64,000 nt of DNA from Flaccisagitta enflata (lineage: Eukaryota; Chaetognatha; Sagittoidea; Aphragmophora): assembly GCA_965153355.1 (NCBI GenBank), contig OZ231126.1, positions 2,728,001 through 2,792,000 on the forward strand, written 5' to 3'. Numbering within the stretch: position 1 is the first letter of the stretch; each line of letters starts with the position of its first letter. The notes under the pieces are model-generated. The model was not told the origin of the DNA and made no database searches. It saw only the letters and a list, made by a program, of their open reading frames with translations. Below, piece after piece: positions 43,785 through 57,500 of the stretch. Position numbers and translations under genes: made by a program.

Positions 43785-44621
43785 AGTTGCGGACACGCAA
43801 CTCTATAAGAGGCTTTGTCCGTCTGTCCGTTGGTCCATCCGATGGTCCGTTCGTGGTCATCGAATTGAAAAGTAGGAAAACGAGCGTTTTCGATACTTTC
43901 TGGGCAGCGGCTCCAGAGGGCCGATGTCCTGTAGGAACCGAGGGTGGATTTCCAGACGTCCGTCCATCCATCCATCCCTCCGTCCGTCCGCCCCCCCCCC
44001 CCCCCGCTTGACCATCTGGGCCCTACATCAGCTCTCCCGGGCCTGATTTTGGCCCTCCAAGCTCTTGAACTAGCCCTTCCAGGCCTAAACTTAGCCTTCC
44101 AGGCCACAATTTAAGCCTCCAGGCCCTAATTTAGCCCCCCAGACTTCAAATCAGCCCTCAAGGCCACAAAAATCCCTACAGACCTCAAATCAGCCGTCCA
44201 ACTCTCAAATCCGCCCTTCAGGCCCATATCCTGCTCTCCAGGCCTCAAATATGCCCTTTAGGCTTCAAGCCTGCCCCCCCCCCCACCTCAAGGCCTTTTC
44301 AGGCAAAAAATCTGCCCTCCAGACCTCATATCCATCTTCAATAACCTCCATCAGTCTTCTTAGGCCTGAGATACTCCCCTTGCAGGACGTCGGGAAATTC
44401 CCCCCTGTGTCCTACAGGACATGGGCCCTTTGGGTCCACTGCCCTTCTCTCACTCCACTACTTCCCTTGATCACTGCAAGCAGGGCAATCGTTACCGCTG
44501 ACCATGTACGATCCTTGGATGACTAGTTATGTATGTTTGAGTGTTGGGGGTGGGTTGGGGTGCGGATGGGGGTTGGATGCCCCTGCCCACCCGTCCGCAA
44601 CAATATTGTGACCCCGCGTCA
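43785..44621 (+). mobile_element. F1 element, subfamily A2, split by an F2 element
   Basis: AGTTGCG-GACA-CGCAACT, CTATAAGAGGCTTTGTCC, GTCC/GTTGG array and AAACGAGCGTTTTCGATAC are followed by the F2 insertion (43902-44528). The 3' part then resumes with TGTTTGAGTGTTGGGGGTGG, CCCACCCGTCCGCAAC and AATATTGTGACCCCGCGTCA. This variant 3' tail is shared with the copy at 50172-50408 and replaces the usual CCGTGTATCCGG end. Confidence 0.65.
43902..44528 (+). mobile_element. F2 element nested in F1-A2
   Basis: GGGCAGCGGCTCCAGAGGGC and CCGATGTCCTGTAGGA open the element. Degenerate units of the CCAGGCCTCAAAT type follow (44030-44350). The inverted copy (GTGTCCTACAGGACATGGGC) is at about 44380-44440, followed by GCAAGCAGGGCAATCGTTAC, CGCTGACCATGTACGATCC and GGATGACTAGTT. 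Confidence 0.75.
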
Positions 44622-44847
44622 CTTGTTTTTCCTTTTTTCTCTACCTTGGGCCCAAATATTAACCTGAAGGCCCAAATCATTGTCTCCCTAATTCAGCGGA
44701 ATTGCTATAAAACGGTTGCCAAATTACCGCTCCTATCCAGTCTACATCCGAGCAGTACAATGCTAAGAAATTTGCATGGCTCACAATTGATAGTTATTAA
44801 AGGGTCCTCTGAAATTAATGATGATATGTATAGCACATTGTACTTAC

Positions 44848-47800
44848 TTAGAGGTTGTAACATTCCCATGAGGATACACACAACAATGATGCCAAGCGCC
44901 GAGAGAGAAACAATCTTCAAACGTCGATATACCGGGTTTGTTTGCTGAGAGCCATCACCATCACTCATTTTTGGAAGGCATGGGAGACAACCGCATTCTT
45001 GCGACAAACATTTAAAGATAGTATTTCTCCGTGGGGTTTTAGGTTCCTGACTTCCTGCCTCATAAATCATCATGCGTGAGGATTTAGATGATTGCCCCAA
45101 AACATCATCTTTCAAATCATCAAGTTGGTACCAATCATCCGTTTCTGATTCATGTGCTAAGCGGGGTGAATAAGCTTTTGCTTTAGACAATCCTGTGGCT
45201 TCTTTGTCTTGAAAGAAATTCGATGAATCAAGAAAGAATTTGACGATTGTTTTGTTATCATGTCTCCAGACTTGAGTGATGTCTTTCTGGAACCTAGTAC
45301 CATTTGATCTGTTAATTAGCAGTACAATGGGACTAATGATAATAGTCCTTTGAAGTGCTAAAGACAGAGCCAATGACTCAGGAGGAGTTGGCCAAATGTT
45401 TAAGGTGGCACTTTTTCCAAGACACTGTTTCTCTAAGGATGAAACCTTTTCCAAAGAGACGGACATGGATACATCATCAGAGAGATTTTGCAAGTGCTGC
45501 CTATCTATGGAGGATTTATCATGGTACAAGATATTGATCCTGTCAGATCCATGAACGTGGTACATCTCTCTTGTACTTAACACTAGTTCTGATGTTTTAG
45601 CAAAGCGATTGACTAAATCGCAATGTATGAACTGTATGGGGAGAAAGCCAAAGATTGGAACTGGTTTTAATGCGGTGTTGACTATGCAGGTCAGAGAGGT
45701 CATGGCTCGAGATATGGCGAGCATGAGGTGGAAAGGATTAGCAAAGCATGAGGCCAAGTCGACAATTAAGACCAAGCATGGATATTGGCAACCATTTATT
45801 TCGATAGGATCTCCAAAATCTACGAGGCAATTTGGAGTTTTGTTTGCGATTCTCATTTGAAGGTCATCTGTGAATGTGTCACTCATTATGCAGGATACCA
45901 TGATTCTGCTTTTCCCTCTCGACATTTCTGTCAGTTCCCTCTCACAAACTGTCAAGAAAGCATTTCGCTCACTTGATTCGTCCTTTACAACTTCAATTCT
46001 TACTTTATCTCCATGGTTTTCAATTATTGACTGGGGAGACAAGATTCTATTGACTTCATAACCAGGAGCTGCTTCACCAAAAGACCGTAGAAAATCAGTG
46101 ACTTGCTTAGAGCAGCGTAGGTTTCCTGTCAGTGTAGCTGGTGTTAGATTGCCTCTCAGGAAATGGAAGGAAAATTTCACTTGTGATTGCTCAGCTCGAA
46201 GAGAAGCCAGTGAAGTGTGGCGGTGATATGGTGAAATGTGAATATGCTCATCCCAAAGAATCAAATCTGGCCAGGCTTGGTCCTTGTGAAATTCATTCTC
46301 ATCTCCTATCCGAAGTTGGTCAGATGGACTGAATTGATTATTCATCCATTCTCTCAGTTTCACATGACCAGACGGTATTACTATGAACAAATTTCCATCA
46401 GATTTGATCTTTAAAAACCGTTTAGCAATTTCGATAAGAAGTAATGTTTTCCCACTTCCTGGGCAGCCATTAACCAGCAGTTGCACAGTTTTGTTTTGAT
46501 AAAGTGCTTGGGTTACTTCATCCAGGATCTTTTTTTGCTGCTTTGTCCACACAATAACTCCCTTCTGACCCAGTTCTTGCGTGGACAAACGCTCATGGAA
46601 GGGCAAAAGATTGATGCTCGCCATATTCTGAAGAATGTACAACTTGGCAGCAAATTGACGAAATGCTTGCAGCTGTTTTGCTGATGATGAATGCATTATG
46701 GGTATCTTGATGGCTTCATGAAGCATCTTAAGATCCTCAGTTTGTAATGCATCTCTGAGAATAACCCTTTGTAAAACCCCCTGAGATTTGTGTTTTGGTT
46801 TTTCAATTTTGGGAACCTCTGCTCCAAGAATGATGTGGATTAATTTGAAGCTGCACAATCTTACTGCTGTCGGATGGATACTGCTGGCAAGTTTCATCTT
46901 GTTTTGCAGTTGTATCTTCGTAACTTGTTTGCTGGGATGTTCACTGATGGAAATCACAAAGATTCCCACTGGTTCAAAAACCACAACCATGTCGAATATC
47001 TGACTCCAAATATTGGAGATTAATTCAACCCATTCCCTGGAGATAGGTGAACTATCCTCTGACATGGAAACATTTTTAAGACCATCATGAAATGCATCCG
47101 GTGAATGATTGGTCATCAGCGCAATTCTGTGTTGGTTTTTTCTGTCATTCTTGACAAAAGTGTTGAGATGCGTCTTGACAGCATCAAAGATCTTTTGTTT
47201 GGCGCACAAGAATGCATAATCCTTATCCTCCTCACTTCTAGCACTGGTCACAAGAGGAATAGCAATGGGGCACTGAATATCTGGCAAAACTTGCAATTTT
47301 CCTTTGGTCCAATCAGGATAGAAAGCTTCTATAGTGGACACTACAGCTGGATCACTGAGAGATTTGCTTTCCTCAGATCCAGGTATCCTCAGTAATAGAT
47401 CATGTGATTTATTACCCTGAGCGAGCATCCAGTCACCAACAAAATGTTGGCAATTTTTGCTGATCAGATCGTAATTCTCTTGATCCAAGTTAAGCACTTT
47501 GACAATAGCCTCAACATCAGCCAGTGTGTTGACCAAACATGTCTCAAAACCTTCAGTGCCACACTCCTTGGTGGCTCCACGCTCCTGGCCAGAGACGTAG
47601 CACTTTAGCACCTCCACGCCTGATGATGACAGGGCATTGTTGATGTTAAAATCATCATCATTGTCATCCGAGTATTGGCAAATGAGCCCTTGTGTATCTC
47701 TCTCAAGTGACAGGACAGATGTATCGCCATTTTTCCAATCCATAAGTCTTAAGACAATAAACTCGTGGAAGAGGCCATGGTTTTCTGTGTGTGGGGCATT

Positions 47801-48013
47801 CCAGATTAGCCCACCAATGCGTCCAAGTGCGTGTAAGGGGGATCTGATTCGGTGCCAGGCTATGATTTTTTTGTTTCTGACCATAGTTTCAATCTTCCAC
47901 CGCCAAAAACGTTCATTAGGGGTAGAAAATTCGCTGCATGTCGAAAATTCATCACGATTGTGTTTATCGCGGTAGTAATGGCGGTGGTAAGTGTAGATTC
48001 GAAAACTAGCCAT
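44848..48013 (-). CDS. LRAT-like domain / SF1 helicase / membrane-helix protein
   Basis: One open frame starts MASFRIYTYHRHYYRDKH. Residues about 50-200 look like a permuted papain-fold LRAT/NlpC-P60 domain: LFHEFIVLRL with His83, then SKNCQHF with Cys188, in the order and spacing of the LRAT His/Cys pair. Residues 485-780 form an SF1-type helicase/NTPase core related to Schlafen-group, UvrD and DUF2075 proteins: Walker A NGCPGSGKT (515-523), Walker B LILWDEH (585-590), a motif-V-like INGCQYPCLVLIVD and motif VI LAISRA with Arg769. A hydrophobic helix (LSALGIIVVCILMGML, about 1036-1052) lies near the end. A good donor GTAAGT after LQPL suggests the coding sequence continues in another exon; reading through gives 1102 residues ending at 44705. 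Function is not known to me. Interferon-like or immune roles are speculation based on Schlafen relatives. Confidence 0.7.
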
Positions 48014-48271
48014 TTTGGCCTATTTGGATACCTTATATTGAATTTTTTTCACTCTGTCCGTGGTAGATGATTAGATGCGGAAAACTTGGAAATTGTCAGC
48101 GTTGAAAACATTCTTTTCTTTTCAAAACAAAAATCGTTTTCGGGAATTTTCTTAGGAACTGACGGTATAAAAAAAAGTTAGAAGAACTTGGAAAGGAAGT
48201 AAACGTGTCGGGCAAGTTTTGAAAATGATCGATAAACTTTGAAACAAAGAATCGAAATTGACTGATCATCA
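48014..48271. other. presumed promoter region of the LRAT-helicase gene
   Basis: Short AT-rich upstream sequence before the CT tract. No specific promoter element is asserted. Confidence 0.3.
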
Positions 48272-49036
<765 letters not shown>

Positions 49037-49037
49037 G

Positions 49038-49099
<62 letters not shown>

Positions 49100-49101
49100 G
49101 C

Positions 49102-49183
<82 letters not shown>

Positions 49184-49345
49184 GCTTCAGTCTGTCCGTC
49201 GATCAGTCGGTCGGTAACACTTTTATAAAGACCTTTGATCGGTCACATCCATTTGTTCGACCATCCATTCATTCATTCATTCATTCATTCATTCATTCAT
49301 TCATTCATTCATTCATTCATTCATTCATTCATTCATTCATTCAGG
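49037..49345. repeat. (TTG)n and (TTCA)n microsatellites
   Basis: A TTG run of about 49 units (49037-49185) is followed by GTCCGTCGATCAGTCGG and then a (TTCA)n run (49260-49345). Open frames (polyV, polyL, polyC, SFIHSFIH) are translated repeat. Confidence 0.95.
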
Positions 49346-49371
49346 CATTCAGGCATTCAGGCATTAATTCA

Positions 49372-49722
49372 TAGGCCTGTATATAGTTGCGTATTTCCCC
49401 CCCCCCCTCCCCCAGCAGGGGAGAATAAAGTCAAAGGATTTGGAAATGGGGAAGGAAATAAAAGGGTGGAAAAATGAAAAGATGAAAAATATAGAAGATT
49501 TTACCCTTTTGGCAGTACTAAAATGTAATATTTAGGTACACCAACACTATTTTATACTATTCAATTCAATATATTACTATAAAAGGAGTATATGGGGAAG
49601 AAAATCAAATGTAATTCGACCCCGCGGGGAAGAAAATCAAATGTAATTCGACCCCGCGGGGAAGAAAATCAAAGGACCAGGGGGGGGGGGAAGAAATCAA
49701 AGGTCGTGCAACTACACCCCTG
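49372..49722. mobile_element. hAT MITE, second copy
   Basis: Left end TAGGCCTGTATATAG, right end CTACACCCCTG, with the 8-bp duplication TTAATTCA on both sides (49364-49371 and 49723-49730). The interior repeats GGGGAAGAAAATCAAA three times with CGACCCCGCGGGG between. Same family as 4921-5248. Confidence 0.85.
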
Positions 49723-49914
49723 TTAATTCATTCATCAGCGCGTCAGAAAACAGGTCTGTAGGAGCCTAAGAGGTCATATGAGATCAATGGTTGCTTGGTC
49801 GGTTGGTCAGTCATTTGGTCACGTTAACATTTAAATCGCGAAATCCGGGGATGTTTGAGCGAAAAAGCAGCACAAATATGTTTCACTATTTTTTTTCTCA
49901 TTTAATCAATCATT

Positions 49915-50490
<576 letters not shown>

Positions 50491-51167
50491 GAAATCTTAA
50501 TGTGTTAACCTTAGTGCATTACTGAGGGTGTGTTTCTGGTGACGAAAACAATCGCGAGTACCCCTCGTTAATTGCATTTTCAGTTCGAACATGATTGTTA
50601 ACTGTCATTAAGAAGTGGTATACCCCAGGAACCTGTTTTAATCTACCAAATGCTCAAACTGAATGTTGAATGTAAAAGAAATAAAGACCATTGTTCACTG
50701 TTCAGTGTTGCGGAAACTCTTGTGAAAATTGATGCGCAAGTACAAGTTTACAACAGAAACAACTACTATTAAGATACCAAGGATGTCACGAACCTATCGA
50801 CTGGTCGATTAATCGGGCCGATTTTTTGCGTTTCAGAATAATTTTCCTGAGTCACAAAACTCATATGTATTGGGTTGATTTTTTGTCTTTTTTTCTCTGG
50901 CTAGCATAGATTCGATTTGACGATAAAACTGATTTATATCTTGCATTATAAGTAAGAAAAAGCTCAAAAATTGAATTCTTTTAATATGGAATATTAACAA
51001 TTCAAATCTAAATGTTAGTAAAATGCATTGCATAAGTAGAAGATCGTAGAAAATCGCGGAACCCGGGCGATTGGATGGCAGTGTGGGACAAACACGCCCC
51101 AAAACAAAAGCTTGTTTACACCTACCTAAGATTGTAACGCACAAAGAGCAACTTTTTGCTTTTACAG
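50491..51167. other. AT-rich stretch, nothing identified
   Basis: No exon or repeat end recognised before the acceptor at 51167. Confidence 0.4.
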
Positions 51168-51245
51168 TACGATGGGAGCAAAGACGACCTAGACAGCACG
51201 CCACGGGAGAAACCTCTGCAGGCTGTATTAAATACTCGGTTGTAA
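51168..51245 (+). CDS. possible short terminal exon
   Basis: A strong pyrimidine tract and CTTTTACAG acceptor precede 78 bp reading YDGSKDDLDSTPREKPLQAV, LNTRL and stop, GC-richer than its surroundings. No partner exon was found, so this rests on the acceptor and composition only. Confidence 0.3.
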   Translation, partial: YDGSKDDLDSTPREKPLQAVLNTRL

Positions 51246-53489
51246 CGGCCACTGGTTTTGAGATGAGGCAGACTTCCTCTATCTTTTCCCATTCGAAATA
51301 AAAGAAATGCCCTTTAAAATTTGTTGAAAATCAACAATATATAGCTCTTTAACAATGTTTTTTGCCATGAATATTTTCACATAAAAATTTTGTAGGTTTC
51401 GAGTAGAGATTCGCATTCCTGGTAAAATTTCCAGTCGTTTGATAGGTCGCAATATATATTTCTGCTGTGAAATAAAAAAGTCCAATTTTCTTACAACACA
51501 AGATAACAACATTACACTTATGACAACCAACAGTAATGTAGGACAATATTGAACTTTTTTGTCTCTTAATAAAAACATATAGTGCGACCTATCAAATGAA
51601 TGGAAATTCTACAAGGGATATGATTCTTTTACAAAGAATTAAGATGGGCTCTCGCCATTCAACTTATCTGGCAAAATGTATCAGATATGACACATTTTGT
51701 TGATTTAAAAAAAATTTTGAAGGGGAATATTTTTCTCTTCAGTACCAAGTGATAAAATAGACCTCCCTGAAGCCCAAACCACTCGCCGTCATGACTGAGC
51801 ATTTTTCTTGACCTATGAAAGCCTCCCCCGTAGCGTGACAGGAGAATAGATTATATATATCTTAATTTTAATTAATTCTTTTAAAAAATGTGATCTATGC
51901 TAATTAAAAGTTGAATTTTGTTTGAACATATTTGGTTCTCTTATTTTCAAACTTGTGACTCGATTTCATCAAAACTTCATTTTTCAATGTTTTAACCTAG
52001 CTCATCAGACTAGGCAGAAAATATCATATATGAAAAAGAAATCAACTCAATTGAACCATTTTTTAAGCTTTGTTAAAATGCTGATTTACATTAGTGTTCC
52101 ATTTAAAAAATAACTCTATAAACCTGTAAAAATAGTCTAATTGAACTTGTTTTTTAAAATCATATGAAATATTTAACCCTATTTGATAAACTAAGTTAGA
52201 ATGTTGAAAAATGAAGTCCTAATGAAATGAAGTCGCAAGTTGGAAAATGAAATAGATTTATATATTCAAGCAATAAAGCAACCTTTGATAAATATAGAAA
52301 TCAATTCTATTATAAATCAATGGAATTAGAACACTTATAATCTATCCTCCGATCTAGGTTGTCTTTGCTCCCATGGTACTGTAGATGGAAGATATCGCGA
52401 TCTTGTCTCATCCAAAAATTCCCCCATTTTGGGAAACAGCCTTTGAGTATGTGCTTGAAGTGATGGGAAATCTTGCAAAATGAATGAAAAACGCAGTTGT
52501 CTCTCCTGATTAGTTTGTGCTTATTGGCTCTTTTTTCTATTTTCATAACATTAGCTTACAAAACATTTTGCTGTGACCGAGTAATATTTTTACTTGGTAA
52601 AATATTTAACTGGCAAAACAATCAACCTATGGTCGATTTTAAGTCGATTTTTTGGGGGTGTTCGACCATGATTCGTTCGACCTGGTCGATTTTTTAAATC
52701 AATAGTTCGTGAAACTTCTGAAAGATACAATACAAAAGGAAAAAAAAGATAGAAATGATGCTACAAACGTGATGTAGTTCAATTTTTTAACTGTAAAAAT
52801 GTCGATATTTTCATTCTGATATGAAAACAATCAGTTATTGATGAAGCAATGATTTGGAAAGAAAAGAGTTGAGAAGTGGTAACTTACTATCTTGGAAAAA
52901 ATAAAAGTCCAAGCTGGATAAAGGAAAGATTTGATTTCGAATTTGATAAAAGAATGATCATTTTTACTAGCCTACTATTTAAAATAACCTTTTTAGAGTT
53001 TAGAAATTGCTTGTATCTGTAAGGGCATGCCTTAGTAAAGAGTATAATGCCATTTTGAAGTACATTCCCTCCACACAATTTGTTTGCAATTTCTGAGAAT
53101 CAACATTCTGACTCTTTTTGATCTAGAACCCAAACAAAAAAAGCTAGGAGTCTCTGCTTGGGGGCAATAAATAGCCCTGATCAAGAGTTTCAAAATGGTC
53201 ACCAATTTTCCTTTCAAATTTTGCATATCAAAGCGACACTGTAACAAAACGTCATGCATTCATATTCTATCCAAGTTTTTTGTCTATTTCCTGAAATCAA
53301 CATGTTTACTTATTTTGATGTAAAATCTAAACAAACAAAGCATTGAGTCTCAGCTTGGCGCCATTTGCTAGCCCTGTTTATTGGCTTCATTTTGGTCACC
53401 AATTTTCATATCAAACCATGTATATCAAAGCTGTAATATGATTAAACGTCCTGGACTTTTATTTTTTCCTAGATAGTACAGACAATCAA
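51246..53489. repeat. AT-rich intergenic sequence with a diverged ~190-bp tandem pair
   Basis: Landmarks such as AACCCAAACAAAAAAAGCTA/AATCTAAACAAACAAAGCAT, GAGTCTCTGCTTGG/GAGTCTCAGCTTGG and ATGGTCACCAATTTTC/TTGGTCACCAATTTTC recur at about 53090-53280 and 53290-53460. The rest (51246-53089) shows no gene. Confidence 0.5.
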
Positions 53490-54501
53490 TCAAGAAAAAT
53501 AATACTTGTGGCTTCCTACACTGTCTTGTTGAAACCTCCAAGATGCCAATTCTTTCTCTTTTACAAATTCATGAAATTTGATCGAAGTGACGCGAAAACA
53601 AAAGGACAAATCGAGATGGCGCAACCGCGTCAATTCGACGAGCAACTCCAAAACACGATTGTCCAAGTTGGAATTGCCCGCCAACACGAGACTCTGGAGC
53701 GTATGTCGAAGTGGAGACGACTTCTTCTCTTCCTCATCCTCTTCTTCATCCTCATCTTCCTCATCCTCCTCTTCAACTCCTTCGTCATCAACATCGTCAT
53801 CTGCAGCACTTCGACCGTCGACGAGGGCTTGGATCCCCGCGTTAGTGATCCTCGTGCAGAAGGACACGTCGAGATGCTGCAACATGTTGACAAAATGCGG
53901 CAAAGCCCTCAGTGAGATGTCGGAAATGTTGGTCCGGATGAGAATCAAAGACTTCAGTTGACGGAATCTTGAGTTGACGATTTTAGGATGCAGATGAGGA
54001 TGCGGAAATCCCGTCGAGTCGACGAAAGCGTTGGCGTGACCCGCGTCATAATGATGATTATGATAGGAATGAGAAGCGCGGACGAGGCGTTGGAGGCATC
54101 TGTCATCGAAGCCGTCAACGTCGGTGAGATCGAGATGTTGGAGGAATCGAAGACCTCCTTGGGGAGAAGCGATCATGGCTTCGACGACGACCAAAGGCAA
54201 GCCTCTGAGCTTCAATGCAACCAATCGAGGAATTCGAGGCAGCAGCCAACCAAATTGAAGAGGGTTTAAGATGGACCAGGAAAGATCCAAAGCTTTGGGC
54301 TGTCTACGGACGAGATTCCGGAAATGGGCGCCAACCAACTTCCGGTTGGAAAGGTCGCAAAGACGCCACTTGGAAGCGTCGTGACGCAGGATGGCGGAAT
54401 GCCAATCCTTGGAGACGGTCAAACAGTTGGTCAAGTCGCGGCGAGGTAGATGCCGGAAGATGAAGGGGAGGAGGGCGTGAAGGTTGTTGTTTTTGTTGTT
54501 T

Positions 54502-54587
<86 letters not shown>

Positions 54588-57500
54588 GATTTGGAGATTG
54601 ATGATAGTTTGGTGATTTTCAGTTTCAATGTTCCTCTGGTGATCCATGTTATTTCCTGCTGACTCAATATCCACACTTTCCTGTTCTTCCTCTTCCTTTT
54701 CTTCCTCCTCTGGTTCCCAAGGCCTCACTGGTATCTTCTCAACCACTCCTCGAAGCCTTCTCAACTCTTCCGTCGGAATCTGTCGGTGCTTCACAACGAC
54801 TTCAGCATCTCCACCAACAACCTCGTCATCAACATCCTCCTCCTCTTCCTCCTCCTCTTCATCATCATCATCCTCGTCCATGTCTTCGTCCGCCGACGAC
54901 TCTTCAGCCGCATCCTCGACAATTTCGACAACTTCGACGACACCTTCCAGTCGACGAGCTACTGCATCCTCTTCATTGTCGATCTGGACCACCGCTTTGT
55001 CCTCATCATCCTCGTCGACATTTTCCCCGATTTTCATGTCTCCAAATCTTTTGGCGATTTCTTTTTGCGCCATTTTTATCCATTTTCCTCTTTGAATTTT
55101 TGTCATCATTTTAAGTTTTTGCTTCAAATATTTCTTAGCTTTGTTTGGATTTGCGAGGAAGTCCTCTTGTTCGTTGTTGTCGTTTTGCCGTAAATCATGA
55201 TGCTGTTGATGATGTTGATGTTGATGTCGATGATGTCGTCGATGATTTAGTTGATTTTGCGCGATTGAATGATGACTGTCTCCGTCTGCTATCATCTTTC
55301 GATCCATTTCATTGTCGCTTTTTCTCATCGTGAATTCATCTTCATCATCCTCGATTTCGTTATCCACGCCGTTATCGAGGTTACAAGCGTCATCGGCGTC
55401 GTCATTGAAAGAATCGTTGTCGTCGGCGTCCTTGCCTCCGGCGTCATCTCTTTCCAGCGGCGCCCTTTTCCACGTCATCGGCGTCATAATAGGCGCCACT
55501 TCCGTCGGACTCAAAGCGGAAAACGCGTTGGTTTCAAATGATTTCCTTCTTTTACCACCGGCGCTACTTTTAGAACCGGCGGCTGTTCTCCCGGCGCCGA
55601 AACCTGCATGAATCCGACCGGCGTCAACATCCTCCTCTTCCTCTTCCTCATCACTCGGATCGCTGAATTGAAAGTCGAATTCGTTGCTTCTTTTTACGGC
55701 GCCTTTTCCATCGGCGCTCACCGCGTATTTCTGCTTCTTTCTCTTTACGGCGCTGGAAGTCAATTTTGCTGGTGCAACTGTCGCGGCGCTCTTTTTACCG
55801 GCGCTTTTATTGTCGACGTTGCTTGATGCGGCGGCGTTCTTTTCTATTGTTATCTTGTTTTCTTTGGTCATGTTTTTGCTTTGTTTCTTGACAACCTTTT
55901 TGATATTTTTGGTCGGAGAATCTGATTTTGGTTTTGTTTGAGGATGGGTGTCGGATACAGACGACGATAGTGTTGAAGTGAAAGAGGATGCTGTCGACGA
56001 TAAGGTTGAAGTGAAAGAGGATGCAGACGACGATAATGTGGAAGTAACGGAGGATGCTGTCGACGATAGTGTGAAAGTAAAGGAGGATGCAGTCGTAGAT
56101 GGAGTGGAAATGCCTTCGGAGGCTGATGGTCTACTAACTTCTTCATAAGTGGATGTTCTTTTATCGGATAAATTCGGTGATGATTTTAGCACGTTGATTG
56201 AATCAGAATTTCCTTTTTTATCGCAGTCCAAGCAAATCCAATTACGAGAAACATCAATGTTCTTCATTCCAATCTTGTTGCTGTCGTTGATGTTGCTGTC
56301 ATTGATGTTGCTGTCGTTGATGCTGTTGTTGTCGCGTTTGTCACTTTCGTTTTGTATGACGTTGTCATCGCCGCCATTGATGTCATTGCTGCTGTTTCCG
56401 CTTCTATCGTTGCTGCTGCTGATGTCATTGCTGTCGCTGCTATTTTTGCCGCTGGCCTTGTTACCGTAAAGACATCGTAAAACTTGTTCCAGGGACATCT
56501 CAAACTTTTCCATGATGCAGATGGCGTGCATCCATTGTTTACACTTGCAGCATTGCAGCAGCCGCCATTTGCTTTCTGGAGATATTGCTGCAGCTGCAGT
56601 AGACGCATCTGCAACCGATCCTTGTTCAGTTTCCTCCTTAGCCTCCGCCACTCCTCCTCCTCCTCCTCCAGACTCTTCTTGCTTCTTCTTCAGCTCCATC
56701 TCAACCTCTTTCGTTGCTCCTCCACTCATCAATGTTGTATTTTTCCTCCATAATTTTGAGTAGAAACAAATCTTGCATCGCTTTGTGGTCAACTGTTTGG
56801 TCGGCTGATTGGTAAACGGATTGGTCAGCTGATTAGTTAATTGGTTGGTCAAAAGATTGGTCAACTGATTGGTCGTGGTAGGATTTGTCACAATGTGAGT
56901 GGTCGTCATTGGATTTGATGTAGCCTGTTTGGTTGAGGCGTCTGTAATGATGCTGCTTCCGCCGCCACCGCAAACTCTGCCACCACCTCCACCGACTCCA
57001 TTGGCCGTAAAAATGCCGCCATTCTGCAGTATTGGCGCCGAGCAGCGCCTCATGACGCATGGGCGTTTCAATTTCCCGGAACCGCCAAACTTTTTCATGT
57101 CTTTGCAATAAGGACATTGACCACAATCTGGACGCGTGCAGGCGGAACATTTCTCGCACCGAAGTTTTCTGTGACGTCGCATTTTGATGACCGGCGGCGG
57201 CCCCGGTAGTTGAAGTGGCGCCCCCGATGGTTGAAGTGGCGCCCCTGGTAGTTGAAGTGGCGTCCCCTGTTGTGATGGTGATGGAGCTACGACGCCGGTG
57301 AGAGGAAAGCAACCGGAGGTGGAGATGGAGCCGGTGATCAAATTAGGGTTGGCGCCTGGATTTGAGAGCACGCCGGTTTCACTAACTGATGAGAACTGCT
57401 GAAAGATGTGATTAGAAAGCGCTGGAGCCGATGGCACTGTAAGCGGTTTCAAAGACTCCATTGAAGAGTCTTGTTTAGGCGCCGCAACCGCTGGTGCCAA

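Noticed and set aside
44705-44847. Last ~48 residues of the LRAT-helicase frame as coding
   Set aside because: A good GTAAGT donor precedes them and the tail has no recognisable features, so they are more likely intron read-through.
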